From Cryptomeria japonica (lineage: Eukaryota > Streptophyta > Pinopsida > Cupressales > Cupressaceae): 64,000 nucleotides of DNA. The position numbers and the translations under genes are program-made. The stretch lies in NCBI RefSeq assembly GCF_030272615.1, contig NC_081407.1, forward strand, positions 375,079,018 to 375,143,017, in the 5' to 3' direction. Shown one piece after another: positions 1 to 10,984 of this stretch (the first letter of the stretch is position 1; each line of letters begins with the position of its first letter). Under the pieces are notes generated by a model, which saw nothing but the letters and a program-made list of their open reading frames with translations, ran no database searches and had not been told where the DNA came from.

Positions 1-246
1 ATGATAGGACTTATTATGTCATCATGGCATAATAGGTCCTATTACGCCATGACATGATATAATAGGACCAACTATGGACCTATTATGCAATGTCATGGCA
101 TAATAGGACATATTATGCCATCATGGCATAATGTGTCCTATTATGCCATGACATGGCATAATGTGTCCATAATTGGTCCTTTTATACCATGAAATGACAT
201 AATAGGACCATATTAGGACCTTTATGCCATGACATGGCATAAACCT
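1..246. repeat. Palindromic AT-rich satellite, cluster 1
   Basis: The stretch is built almost wholly from the word GGCATAATAGGWCC and its complement, joined by CATGACATG or CATGTCATG. Neighbouring words face each other, so most of the cluster can fold into hairpins or cruciforms. Unit length varies (about 35-50 bp) and single-base drift is common. The same words return at 680-1135 after a unique spacer. No coding potential was seen. It continues to the left edge of the window, so its full size is unknown. Confidence 0.85.
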
Positions 247-679
247 AAGCCTAAACTTTGATATCTAAAATTTGAAGAGTAATATTAATTACTTTTAAGG
301 TTATACATTTGGATTTCCCTCTTCTAAAATGAATTTTTAGTTAAACCCCAATGTCCACTAGCTGAAATTGTGGTTTTAATTATGGATTTTGTCTAATCCA
401 TGAAATTTAAAACATCTCACCTATTTTTTTGACTTCCCATAACCCACTAGAATAGCCCAAAAGGCCACATGGTCACCTAAAAATGATCCAAGGCACTAGA
501 AAGGTACCGATAACTAATAGTGGTAACTTTTGTATTGCCTAATGAGGATTAAGAACAATTTTGGTACATATGTTTAATTTAAAGTATTGGAATGGTGGCT
601 TGCTAGAAGTGGTGAATTTTTTTCGTTTATTGGTTGAAAGGCCCAATACCTAAAAGAATAATTCCTAGAAACATTTAAC
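247..679. other. Unique spacer between satellite clusters
   Basis: This is AT-rich single-copy-looking sequence without a credible open frame, RNA gene or repeat. Its only notable trait is that it separates two clusters of the same palindromic satellite, so it may be an insertion into a once continuous array or a boundary between two arrays. Confidence 0.5.
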
Positions 680-1135
680 GGTCCTATTGTGCCATTTCAT
701 GGCATAATAGGACCTATTATGCCATTATGGCATAATAGGTCCTATTATGCCATGTCATGGTATGACATGACCAACTATGGACCTATTATGCAATGTCATG
801 GCATAATAGGACATATTATGCCATCATGACATAATGTGTCCTATTATGCCATCATGACATAATGTGTCCTATTATGCCATGACATGACATAATAGGTCCA
901 TAGTTGGTCCTATCATACCATGACATGGCATAATAGGAACATAATTTTCTGTCATGGCATAATGTGTCCTATTATGCCATGACATGGCATAATAGGACCT
1001 ACTATATTCCTATTATGCCATGACACGACTTAATATTACATAATGGCATAATATGTCCTATTATGCCATGACATGACATAATAGGTCCATAATTGGTCCT
1101 ATTATGTCATGTCATTGAATAATAGGAAAATAGTT
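680..1135. repeat. Palindromic AT-rich satellite, cluster 2
   Basis: This is the same family as the cluster at the left edge: alternating CCTATTATGCCATG and CATGGCATAATAGG words, often with TAATGTGTCC as a variant. Adjacent units are inverted, so the cluster is a chain of potential hairpins. It runs into AT-rich unique sequence at about 1135 with no target-site duplication that I can recognise. Confidence 0.85.
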
Positions 1136-1187
1136 ATCGAATCTATAATAATTTGACTATGTCAATGGCTAATTCTTAATGAATATT

Positions 1188-1397
1188 TCGTTTTGGTTTT
1201 GGTTTTGATACATCCATTTAGTTTCAGTTTGGTTTGGATTTGGTTTTGATTTCCATTTAGTTTCGGTTTTGTTTTGATTTGTTTTTCGTTTTCGTTTTGA
1301 TTTGCATTTAGTTTTGGTTTTGTTTCGATTTGGTTTTGGTTTTCATTTTGATTTCCATTTAGTTTCGGTTTTGTTTCGATTTGGTTTTGGTTTTGAT
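1188..1397. repeat. G/T-rich minisatellite
   Basis: The plus strand is dominated by TTTGGTTTTGGTTTTGAT and TTTCGTTTTG words. An internal anchor, CATTTAGTTTCGGTTTTG or a close variant, recurs about four times (near 1215, 1254, 1305 and 1365) with spacing that grows from about 40 to 60 bp. This suggests an irregular minisatellite. It is not a telomere array. Two telomere-like TTTAGGG words do occur nearby at about 1480-1495. Confidence 0.7.
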
Positions 1398-1689
1398 GTT
1401 TCTGAGATATCTTGTATCTTGTAAATTTTATATTTTGTTTTGTTAACTATCTAGATTTGATTTTGATTTGTAAATTTGTTGATTAGGGTTTAGGGTTAAC
1501 TGTTGAAAAATATTTCAAATCAAAATTAAGAATTTACAAATGTAAACACAAATTTACTTATAGGCTACTTCAAAAAAAAACTAAAATAATACCCAAAAAA
1601 TTTAAATAATACTCAAAAAACAGGAAAAATATACAAGAAAATTATAAAATGTGAAAATGGATGATTGAATGTGTACCTGAGATAGTGGT

Positions 1690-1980
1690 GGAGGCTTGAA
1701 ATGGAGTCCACAATACGGGGGCCCATTTTTGATCTCCTTTTCTGACTTCAATTGTAGGGTGAAAATGACAAAATCCGCTTGAAAAAAGGGTAAAATATGA
1801 TTTCGAAACAGGGGCCTGTTTCTAAAAAATGGGACCCCATTTTGTTTGAAAGATGGCCCCCTTTTAGAACAAAATGGGGGCTCATTTATTTTCACCTTGG
1901 GCCCCCATTACCTTTTGGCTCGGGGGCCCGAAGCAAATACGAGACCCTGTTTTTGGAAAATGGGCCCTCATTTCTAAGAG
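1690..1980. repeat. Interspersed GGGGCCC / AAAATGGG words
   Basis: Blocks of G and C runs (GGGGGCCC, GGGACCCC, GGGCCCCC) alternate with AAAATGGG or CCCATTTT at roughly 25-35 bp spacing, giving many short imperfect inverted repeats in an otherwise AT-rich region. Overlapping frames on both strands stay open for 70-97 codons here. They encode only low-complexity F/P/R-rich strings that mirror the repeat, so I do not call a gene. Bases 1398-1689 hold nothing else recognisable apart from the telomere-like words. Confidence 0.5.
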
Positions 1981-2059
1981 CATGTTTTCCAACGCACAAA
2001 CTTCTATGAATTTGTGACTCATTACCTTGTACTTAACCTTTTCCATTTTATGAAATCTA

Positions 2060-2503
2060 CAAACCTAAGAAAAATTTCATCTCACCAATCATAGTCATCT
2101 CAAATTCTTTCTATATATCACCGAAAAACTTCATGCTCAAGTTATCATCTCATCCAAAGATAATATCATCAAAAAAGACTCAAACTATCAATATTTTATC
2201 ATTCTCAATCTTAAAGTATAGATTACTGTCAGCAACACCCTTATTAAATCCCAATTTTAACAAATATTTATCTAATCTAGCATACCACGCTCTAGGGGCT
2301 TGCTTCAATCCATAAAGAGATTTCTTCAGCTTACATACAATGTCTCCATCTTCTGATAATGAAAATCCATCAGGTTTCTCAATGTAGACTTCTTCCTCAA
2401 GATCACCATTCAAAAAGGTAGATTTGACATCCATCTGATATACCTTGAAATCTTTATAAGAAACATATGCAAACAACAGTCTAACAACTTCAAGTCTGGC
2501 CAC
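2060..2503 (-). pseudogene. Copia reverse transcriptase region (fossil)
   Basis: The translated minus strand shows the Copia reverse transcriptase core: a RLLFAYV-like segment, YQMDVKSTFLNGDLEEEVYI, the PDGF motif, CKLKKSLYGLKQAPRAWY and a downstream DD-containing catalytic segment, then an EMKFFLGL-like motif near 2060. These are family hallmarks of Ty1/Copia. The region is the left-most recognisable part of the element. As a fossil it is not expected to encode a working enzyme. Confidence 0.85.
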
Positions 2504-3001
2504 CAGAGAAAAAGTCTCCTCATAATCAATTCATTCATTCTGTGAATATCCTTTGCAAACTAATATAGCTTTATTTATGACAACTTCACCGACCTCATTC
2601 AATTTGTTCCTGAACACCCATTTAGTACCTATAATGTTCTTATGTGTAGGTCTAGGCACACGCTCCCATGTGTTGTTATTTTCAGTCTAATCTAATTCTT
2701 CTTCCATAGCTCTCATCCAATTTTCATCTTTGCAAGCTTCAACAACATCTTTAGGTTAAACTTTAGAAATTAAATACAATTCTTCAACATCTAACCTTCT
2801 TCTAGTCATCACACATTTATTTTTATCGCCAATAATCTGATTTTTAGAATGAATCAATCTTACATACCTCAAAGTCTTTTGATTGTTCTGATTTTTAGGT
2901 TCCTGCACCTCTTCACCGACAACAACAACATCCGGGTTAACAGTCTCTACCAGATCAGTCTTCTTTAATGCTCCGGTCTTAACAGGGGCTAAAATAACAT
3001 G

Positions 3002-3726
3002 CTATCCATCATCATTTCCACATGCTCTAATCTCCTCCCCAAGGTTCTCATCCACCTTCACATTTGCACTTTGTACTATCTTTCTCAGTCTTTTATTGTA
3101 GCACTGGTAGAATTTTCTCTTTGTTGAATATCCCATGAAAATTCCTTCATCACTTCTAGCATCAAACTTTCTTATATCCTTATATCTCTTTATATAACAT
3201 TTGCTACCAAATACTCTGAAATATCTGACAGTACAGGAACATGAACAAACCATAACTAATAAGGAGTCTTACCGATATCACCTTTAATATGAACAATGTT
3301 GAATGTGTAGACAATAGTGCTAATAGCTTCTCTCCAGTAGATCTTCGGAACATTTCCTTCAATCAACATAGTCCTTGGAGCATCCAAGACAATTTTGTTC
3401 TTCTTTTCAACAACTCCATTGTGTTGAGGGGTTCTAGGAGAAGATAATTGTCTTCTAATCCCATGCTTCTCATAGAATGAATTAAATTCACTAGAACAAA
3501 ATTCTCCACCTCTATCAGATCTCATACACTTCACCTTCAATCCAGACTCAATCTCCACCTTTTCTTTGAATACCTTGAACTTGTCCAATACTTCTAATTT
3601 CTCCTTCAAACAAACAACCCACATCATCCTAGAATAATCATCAATTAGCAGCATAAAATATCTATCAGCCTGCACACTTCTAACATTTGTAGGTCCACAC
3701 AGGTCAGTATGCACAAGATCTAGCAA
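3002..3726 (-). pseudogene. Copia integrase region (fossil)
   Basis: The minus strand at 3256-3726 reads as an integrase catalytic core: HTDLCGP at the start, LLIDDYSRMMWV, MRSDRGGEFCS, TPQHNGVVEKKN and REAISTIVYTFN. Together these give the DDE arrangement of retroelement integrases. The adjoining stretch at 3002-3253 continues with the RVFGSKCYI and GIFMGYS motifs that follow the Copia integrase core. It lies between the protease and reverse transcriptase regions, as expected for Copia. Fossil. Confidence 0.85.
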
Positions 3727-4010
3727 TCCATTAGATGTATACTATTTTCTCTTGAAAAAAATTCTTGTTTGCTTACCCAACTAACATTCTTTACATACCG
3801 GATTAGTAGGCTTAACAATCTTAGAAAGATTTCTAAAAACTTGCGTAGAACTTATCTTAATCATTGTATCAATGTTAACATGAAACATTCTCCTATGCCA
3901 CAACCAACTTTCATCAATCTAAGCAATCAAATAACTTTTCTCACCGGCATTGAAATGCAAAATGTTACCTTTAGTCTTAGTTTCAGATGCAATCTCTATA
4001 CCAGAGATAT

Positions 4011-5084
4011 TTAGGATTTTGTATTTTCCATTCTTGAATGTATATCATAACCTTTATCAACCATCTGTCCAACAATCAAAAGATTATGCTTCAAACCTTC
4101 AACATACAAGATATCATTAGTGTTATCCTTACCATCAAAAGAAATAGAACCTCTCCCATAGATCACACAGGCTTTGTCATCTCCAAATCTCACTATTGCA
4201 CCATCATATCTTTCCATACTCACAAATTTGCTTTTATCACCGGTCATATGATGTGAACAACCACTGTCAATCACCCATTCATCTTTCTCTTCAACTTTAC
4301 CAGCTAAAGCTTTCTCCTCAACAATGTAGCTTGCGGAATCAATAGGTACAGGTCCATGTTCCTTAATGGAAAGAAATACAACTTCATCTCCTTCTGATTC
4401 TTCATCTGTAACACCTTCATCAACAACACAATAACAGTTCTTCTGATTTCTACACTTCCAGTTAAACTTGTAAGGCTTATAATACTTCTCATGCTTCTCA
4501 TATCTATCATTCCTATCATGCTTATCAAAATTATCATGCCTATCATATTTAGTCATTCTCTCCGAGCATCTAGAAACAAAATGTCCTATCTTATTGCAAG
4601 AGATATATTTCAAAGGAAAATTTCTATCATATTTACCGTCTCCTTTAGGCAATCTCTGGGAAATCAATGCTTCAAGATCATCCAACTCTTTTTCTTTCTC
4701 TTCCATCTCTCTTCTCTCTCTTTCATATCTAGATATTTTGCACTCATCAGGATCATAGTTCTTCTTTCTGGCTACAAATGTTATTGCTCTAAATGATGTT
4801 TCAGACTTTCCATGTGATTCTCCAAATTTGCTTAGCTCAAATGCAGTAATCTTTACAACTAGCATATCTCTTGTCACTGTAGTCACACTCTGGATCTCAT
4901 CAATAGCAACAACCTTATGTTTATAAGCAAAAGGCAAAGATCTCAACACCTTACCAGCTATTTCATATTCTTCAATAGTTCTATTAACATATTTAATGCC
5001 TAGGACAAGGTCATTTATCTTAGCCAGAAAAGAGTGTATGTTCTCACCTTCTCCCATCTTCAACATTTTATACTTTCCTTTCAA
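4011..5084 (-). pseudogene. Copia gag-protease region (fossil)
   Basis: The 357-codon minus-strand frame holds a UBN2-type gag segment (KMGEGENIHSFLAKINDL), a CCHC knuckle (CISCNKIGHFVSRC), a long charged linker rich in K, Y and D, and the Copia aspartic protease start WVIDSGCSHHMTGDK followed by ILYVEGLKHNLL. The gag start lies further right toward the primer-binding site. Gag would form the particle and the protease would cut the polyprotein in a live relative. Here it is part of a broken copy. Confidence 0.85.
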
Positions 5085-5470
5085 ACTCTATAACTTAGCA
5101 ACTTTCACTTGTTTCTCTCCTTCCTACATGATTTCAAGCTTCTCCCAGATCTCATGTGCAGTCTGAAGTCCCATTAAATTTGTCATCACAGAATCAGTCA
5201 GGGCACTAAGCAATACTTCCTTCGCTCTAATATTATGTTCAACTTCCTTGATCTCATTAGCAGTAACTGGTCTATTCTGAGGAATAGATTAGGCATTCTT
5301 TGTAATCTTCTAGAAATATTCTCCAAGATATTTTAAGTGCATCTCCATCCGGTTCTTCCATATAGCATAGTTACTTCCATCAAATCTCAGACTGTCTTTC
5401 TTAAAGATAACACCTGCAATTGCCATCCCAGATCTCCTCAAGCGGTTAAGCTTCTTTTGGAGGATCTATC

Positions 5471-5480
5471 TCTGATACCA
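5471..5480 (-). other. Primer-binding site of the Copia element
   Basis: On the minus strand the LTR ends ...CCAACA, then AT, then TGGTATCAGA. This is the usual Copia primer-binding site complementary to the 3' end of initiator tRNA-Met. It fixes the inner edge of the LTR at 5483. Confidence 0.85.
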
Positions 5481-5482
5481 AT

Positions 5483-6656
5483 TGTTGGCAGCAATAATGA
5501 AGGAAGACTGAGAGGGGGGGAGGGGTGAATCAGTCTTCACCAGATCTACTAACTTAACCAAAAAAATAGATATGATAAAGTGCAACAATAGTAAAGATAA
5601 GCAAATTGAAGGCACAAGACATAAAAACAATATTTTTGACGTAGAGAACTAGGTTAAGGGAAAAACCATGGTGGGAACCTACCCATAGTAGGATGATACT
5701 CTACAATAGTATGTGTAAATGATACAATGGGGAATGCACATGCCATTCAGGCATAGTGCTTAGAGCTCACTGCTCAAATAAATGACCCAGAAGGCTACAA
5801 CCCTCAAGGAAGTCTCATTGACTTACAAGAAGATTCGAACTACAATCCGAAAGAAATGAACTGTAGGAATAATATCTCCAAATTCCTAATTACATTTCCG
5901 GTTAAGCACAAATGTCTTCTCAACAACATGAATCTCTCCTCAATCACAATTCCAAATGATGAATCATTTGATCAAACATACACCACTTTCTAATAATGCA
6001 GACGCAACCTCGACACCAAAATTATATGACAATATCACCTATATATACAAATCATCAACCTTGACAACAAGGTCAGCTAAACCCTTAACTCATAATTACA
6101 AAATTACATCACAAGATACAAAGATCGACCACCAGATCAATTTGATGATTTAAAACAACAACATGCTACACCACCCGAAATACTGCATACCACAAAGAAT
6201 GTCATCGGTTCATGAAAACCACCAAAAAATCATACAATGATCAATGTGGATCATCAAAACAAATAGGAAAAAATTAGGAAACACCAACAAGCACATTAGA
6301 ATAATTAGAAACAACTGCACCAATACCACTTATCAAATCTTCACCAATCAACATATGAAAGCTCAATAACACAACCAATCAACAACTGTCACGAAGAAAG
6401 ATCACTCGCGGAGCACCAAATCATGAAGTATCTAAAATGAAGATGCATAAGATCATCCCAAACAATATACCAAAATCTTAGCTCAAGATTTGATCACACT
6501 GGAATATACTAGGGGACATACTAAACTATGCAAAGCACCAATACAAAACTACAAATCGGATCATAAAATCTTCCCAATCTGCAAACACTAGAGAAATAAC
6601 AGGAATATTTTAACATCAATGACAACAACATATCCTAGCAGTAGCAATGTCCAACA
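5483..6656 (-). repeat. LTR of the Copia element
   Basis: The 1174-bp segment is bounded by TGTTGG on the left and CCAACA on the right, the short inverted ends typical of LTRs. Its inner edge lies 2 bp from the primer-binding site. In element sense it is the 5' LTR. A short GGGAGGGGTGAATCAGT motif near its inner end recurs in the unrelated-looking LTR copies at 52820 and 55630, which suggests related LTR families. Confidence 0.8.
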
Positions 6657-7084
6657 ATTTCTAGGTGCAAAGTTTTGTATTTTATTGAAGGTGGGTAAGC
6701 ATAGTGTGCAATTATTGTGTTCCATTTGACCCAATCACCCATTCTAGAATAAAATATAGGAATGGAGGAATACTTTATTAAAATAAATGCGCACAAGTAC
6801 AAAGTCATCTTCAGAGCCTATTGTCCCATTATTAAATTTGTAAAGTTGAGAAACACAAAATATAGATGTGACAAAGCCCCACAAAAAGAAATTTATAATT
6901 TCTAAAAAAAAATAATCATTTATAAATAAATATGTTATAGTTATTTTTTATGTGAATGTGGATATGCATTGTCATCTCCTACTAGAGATATCATGACTGG
7001 TTGTTGGGATGTTGAAACATTTTTTTCAAATATTATACTGTAAATCCTATTGTATTTTTTTTGGGTGAAAGTGTTTGTGCCCCT
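6657..7084. other. AT-rich spacer, nothing recognised
   Basis: This stretch lies between the Copia LTR and the start of the duplicated block. It has no credible frame, RNA gene or terminal repeat. It ends where homology with the block at 56301 begins. Confidence 0.5.
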
Positions 7085-7775
7085 AGTTTAGCATGGTCCA
7101 TCTCCATCACCTCTCTAGGCTCGATTTGTGCTAATTACCCAACTTTGATATCATGAACAACCTATTGTGGGTCCCACAAAGTGATACCCACCTCCCTGAA
7201 ATCTTGTTTTGGTCCCCTTTGTAGTGGGACCAGGTTGTGGTACATCCTGGTGTGGATCATGGCGCCCTAAAATGCCATGGTGTCCCTCAAAGGAGCCCAA
7301 ATTTGAAATAGGGTGAGTGTTGTATTTTCTTGATGAAAATTTATCTTCGTGGCTATACATGACTATTGGAGGTTGGCCTTTATCAGTAATTTACCTAGAG
7401 AAACCTATATAAAGACATTATATCAATTCATTTTGGATCTAAGTCTCCATCTACAAGAAATCTAACATTTGTGCATCCGTGAATCATTCATTATCAAGCA
7501 TTTTCAAATATCTTGAAGGCTACATATTCATCATCAAGTATTGTGGAGAAAATTCTTGTCAATCCTTATGCGAGCATGTGTGTGTGATTAGGATTTTGTC
7601 ATGTTCATGCTATTTCATACAATATTTGTGATTACATTCAAAGAGCAAAACATCATCATCAACAATTATAGATCTGAGGTATATATATTCAACATTTATT
7701 TCATTATTTGCATTATTTCATTCAAGGTTAATTCCTAAATTGGGGTTTGACTTAGGAAAACCCCTATTCCCAACA
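7085..7775 (+). repeat. LTR-like segment in duplicated block (copy 1)
   Basis: The segment contains a TATA-like CTATATAAAG at 7405-7414, ends in GGGGTTTGACTTAGG...CCCAACA, and is followed by pyrimidine-rich leader-like sequence. The same ending, in reverse orientation, closes the LTR at 9886-10602, so the two belong to related LTR families. The left edge is set only by where homology to copy 2 starts, so the true LTR start is uncertain. Its presence in both duplicates means that it predates the duplication. Fossil. Confidence 0.5.
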
Positions 7776-8202
7776 ATTTCTCCCTTCTTTTTGTGTGTAA
7801 GCAATAGGTACAAAGTTGTGTTCAGGAGGATCAACATAATTCATAGAGACGAATAGGTTTATCTTTCGACATTAGAAAATTCGGAGGACCATGGCAAATT
7901 GATACTACCTGGTCCCAAAAAATCAGGTCAAACTTCTAGGAACAAATCCGTCACATCTTATTTTGCCCAGATTTAGGTTGGTGGCTCTGTACAACATTTG
8001 TAGCTCATTGTTTCTGCCAAACAACTTCAATAATCACCTATTTTTCCTTAATATACTACAATCCAATTCAATTCAACTCAAAGAGGAGAAATCCATATCC
8101 AAGGAACCAAGAATCTAATTAGAATCTTGGTCTTTCATGTCTAGATCTATTAGATTCATCTCCTCTTTAATGTAATGTTTAATTATAAGGTAATCTAGTG
8201 GT

Positions 8203-8898
8203 TTTATTATCTTAATTTAACCGTAACCCTAATTTTTTAACCATTACAAGAGATACATGCATATATTATATAAATTAAGTGGTAACAATGACCATAAACT
8301 GTTTACATGAATGTTAGAAAAAGACACTGTAAATTAAGTGGTAGCAATGATCAATCTATTCATCCACATAGTGTGGTAACTGGCTGTGAGACACAAATAA
8401 AAGATCTATCCTACAAAGGGTATTGGTAAGATATTTTGTATTCTCTAGGAAATCAACCAACATGATGCACTTACTGGGGTCTCAACTGATGTGAGACACT
8501 TCTCATATTTTTCTTGTGAGGAATAATGTAATGATTTATACATTGTCACTCCCTATCCTTGTCTATAAATTGATGACCGTAAACTCTCTCTAATTGACTA
8601 AGGATAATAAGTGTAATATACCATTATTCCATGGTTTGGTGTTCTTATTAATAAAGAATTAGATGTTTTTATTTATATTTTCATTAGTGACAATTCAATT
8701 TATTTTCATGTTAATTGTAATAAAAGACAATTTCACTTTTTAGAGTGCTAATTTATGCATATTTTCTATATTGGATATTATGTGAGGGATCATCTCATAT
8801 ATTCATAACAAATAATTACGATTTTTTCTTTTTTTCAAATGATATGTCATTGTTAACAAAATTAGCAATATAACCATTTTATATGTTGAAGTATTGGT
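8203..8898. other. 696-bp segment present only in duplication copy 1
   Basis: In copy 1 the segment is flanked by the 4-bp direct repeat TGGT (8199-8202 and 8895-8898). Copy 2 has a single TGGT at 57414-57417. It has no terminal inverted repeats and no open frame. It is either a microhomology deletion from copy 2 or an insertion into copy 1; the sequence does not decide between them. Confidence 0.6.
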
Positions 8899-9375
8899 AA
8901 TTAGGTATATACAACTTAGAAATAGTTAATACATATTGCTATATTAAGAATATCTTTCATTCTATTTTTTATTTTTATTTTTAAAAGTATATGTGGCATA
9001 GCACACTATGTTTCTCTCTATAAATGACTAGTGCAATCTAATCTAAATTAAATATAATTTATAATGTGTGGTTGTTGAAATTGATCTTATGTATTTATCT
9101 ATAGAGTCTTTTCACTCTTAACTAAGACACAAAAATAAGAAGAGATTCAAGAACTAACAACTCGAAAGCCCAATTTTTGGCTCTAATACCAAATGTAATT
9201 GCACTTTTCTCCAAGACTTAAATTAAGTAATTCCAACATAATTAATGGACTAAATATTAATGTTAAGATCAATTATAAGATGTGATAAGATTAAATTAGA
9301 TGTAAAAAACCAAAGTAACTATAACATGTAAAAATTTGACAAGAATTATAAAGTCAATTATTAACACAATAAACT

Positions 9376-10984
9376 TGTAATGGTGGGAAAATGGTGAATG
9401 ATAGATCAAGAAGGAAACTACCCTTTCCCTCAAAGAGAGATGAGATTTTCGCTATTGATTATCCTTCAAGCACTTTTCACCATTACATTAGGAAGATAAG
9501 GGATAATTCACTAGATTCAATCTCGACACAAAGATGATAGATTGAAGTTTGAATGAATTAAGAATGTTAGGATGATCCCTTCTTCCTTTGTGTGATTTGG
9601 AAAGGTAATTGATTGACTTGTGTAATGCAAAAGTGACAAAGAATCGATTATAGCTTGAGATTGGAATAGGGGATGCAGCTGTGCACCTGGATTTGGCAGT
9701 AAAACATCGATACAAAGTCACCCTGCAAAATTTGATGAAAAGTTGTCTGGACCGTGGCAGGAATGTACACGGTACTCCAAAAAATCCACGAAATGAAAAG
9801 GGTTTTTCCACCTCTGTAAATGAAGCCCGAATTTGAAAGTACAACTACGTACTTGCAACCTACACATAGAAAAGAGAGGGAAATGTGTTGGGATTGGGGG
9901 TTTGCCTTTAGGTCAAACCCCAATTTTGGAATTAACCAAGTAATGAAAGAAAGTACTTGCAAGTAGATTTAAATGAAAGATTGAATTGTAAATCAAATCA
10001 AGGGAGGTTGTAGTAGCAATGTTGATAGAAATGCTTGTGTAGAATTGAATGTTGAAAGGGATCTCCTCTTCAATGGTTGAATCCTTGACTTGAATGCAAC
10101 ACCTAGCCTTGAAGGGAGACTTGAGAATGCTCAATGCTGGAAAAGAATGCTTGAATGCTTGGATGCTTGATCGCTTATGCAACTTGAATCTCCCCAACTT
10201 CGACCTATCCAACTTATGCAATCTCCACTTATGCAAATGAGAGGACAAATGCCCCTTAGATACATGTTGGTGGATTTGAATTTCGTCACGAGTCGACATC
10301 AGGGAAGTTTTCTTGCTCACTGCACAACCCACAATGTATGCTCTAGGAAGGTCCTGCCCCAAAATAGGGCAGGGACAAGAGTGCCACACCCCTATCCAAG
10401 GGGGGATAGGGGTGTCACGCCCCTGTCCTACCCCTTTCTCTAGGGAAGAGTGCGGAAAGAGTGATGCAGAGGCCAAGGAAGAAGTTGTTTTCGCAAGCCG
10501 AGCAGTCTTTGATCTCCAATCAAGCTAGAGGATTCTAGTTTGCATGCGTGAGGACCCTAATGCAGTCATAAATTGCTAGGGTCACAATTTCATGACACTA
10601 CAAAACTGAATAGCATTAAGCATTCCAATACTTGTCTTAATCTTGAGCATTTTGAATGGTAATAATCACTTAATTCTTCTTCTTCTTCTTCTTCTTTCAA
10701 TAAGATCGCCTTTGATTATCCTTTATTAATCTTTCTTTAAACCAAAATATTGTAATATCCTTTATTTTAATCTCCCCTTTTAATCGAAAAAAGATTGTCT
10801 CATTACTTTACATTCTCTCCAATAAATAGTCACATAACATTGGAAAACAAAACAAGCAAACAAAATTACAAATTATAGAGTTCACCACCCCCCCACCCAA
10901 AAAAAAAAACAAACCAGAAAAAAAGAGGAGGTAGTGGTGGGGTCAAACCCTTCTATATGGTCAGGTCTTATAGAAATCATTGAA
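9376..10984 (-). mobile_element. Insertion in copy 1 carrying an LTR and leader-like DNA
   Basis: Copy 2 has only about 66 bp here, so most of this 1.6-kb segment arrived in copy 1, or was lost from copy 2, after the duplication. It contains an LTR-like unit (9886-10602), adjoining leader-like DNA (9376-9885) that resembles, in reverse orientation, the DNA downstream of the LTR-like segment at 7085, and a pyrimidine stretch with (TTC)n at about 10672-10697. No polyprotein region was found. It looks like a partial LTR-element remnant. Confidence 0.55.
9886..10602 (-). repeat. LTR (solo or end fragment), minus orientation
   Basis: Read on the minus strand the unit starts TGTAGTGTCATG at 10602 and ends CCAATCCCAACA at 9886. 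It is 717 bp long, with TG...CA ends. Its last 120 bp and the DNA after it match the sequence around 7650-7830 at moderate identity in reverse orientation. Long frames on both strands here (up to 187 codons) have no protein-family features. No partner LTR was found. Confidence 0.6.

Larger units (their letters stand above)
2040..6656 (-). mobile_element. Broken Ty1/Copia LTR retrotransposon
   Basis: This is a minus-strand element read from right to left in the Copia order: LTR (5483-6656), primer-binding site, gag with a CCHC knuckle, protease, integrase and reverse transcriptase. Integrase preceding reverse transcriptase is diagnostic of Ty1/Copia. The left side ends in the reverse transcriptase region near 2040, and I recognise neither RNase H nor a second LTR. 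The copy is broken, with several interruptions, and looks old. Without a paired LTR its age cannot be estimated from the window. Fossil; no function is expected. Confidence 0.9.

Noticed and set aside
1478-1495. Two TTTAGGG words, considered as an interstitial telomere
   Set aside because: Only two units occur. They are compatible with a promoter telo-box or chance, and no gene follows.
7151-7360. 69-codon minus-strand frame with a partial counterpart at 56352-56576
   Set aside because: Both lie in the LTR-like part of the duplicated block, and their translations diverge as random sequence would.
9913-10476. 187-codon minus-strand frame
   Set aside because: It sits entirely within the 717-bp LTR and has no protein-family feature.
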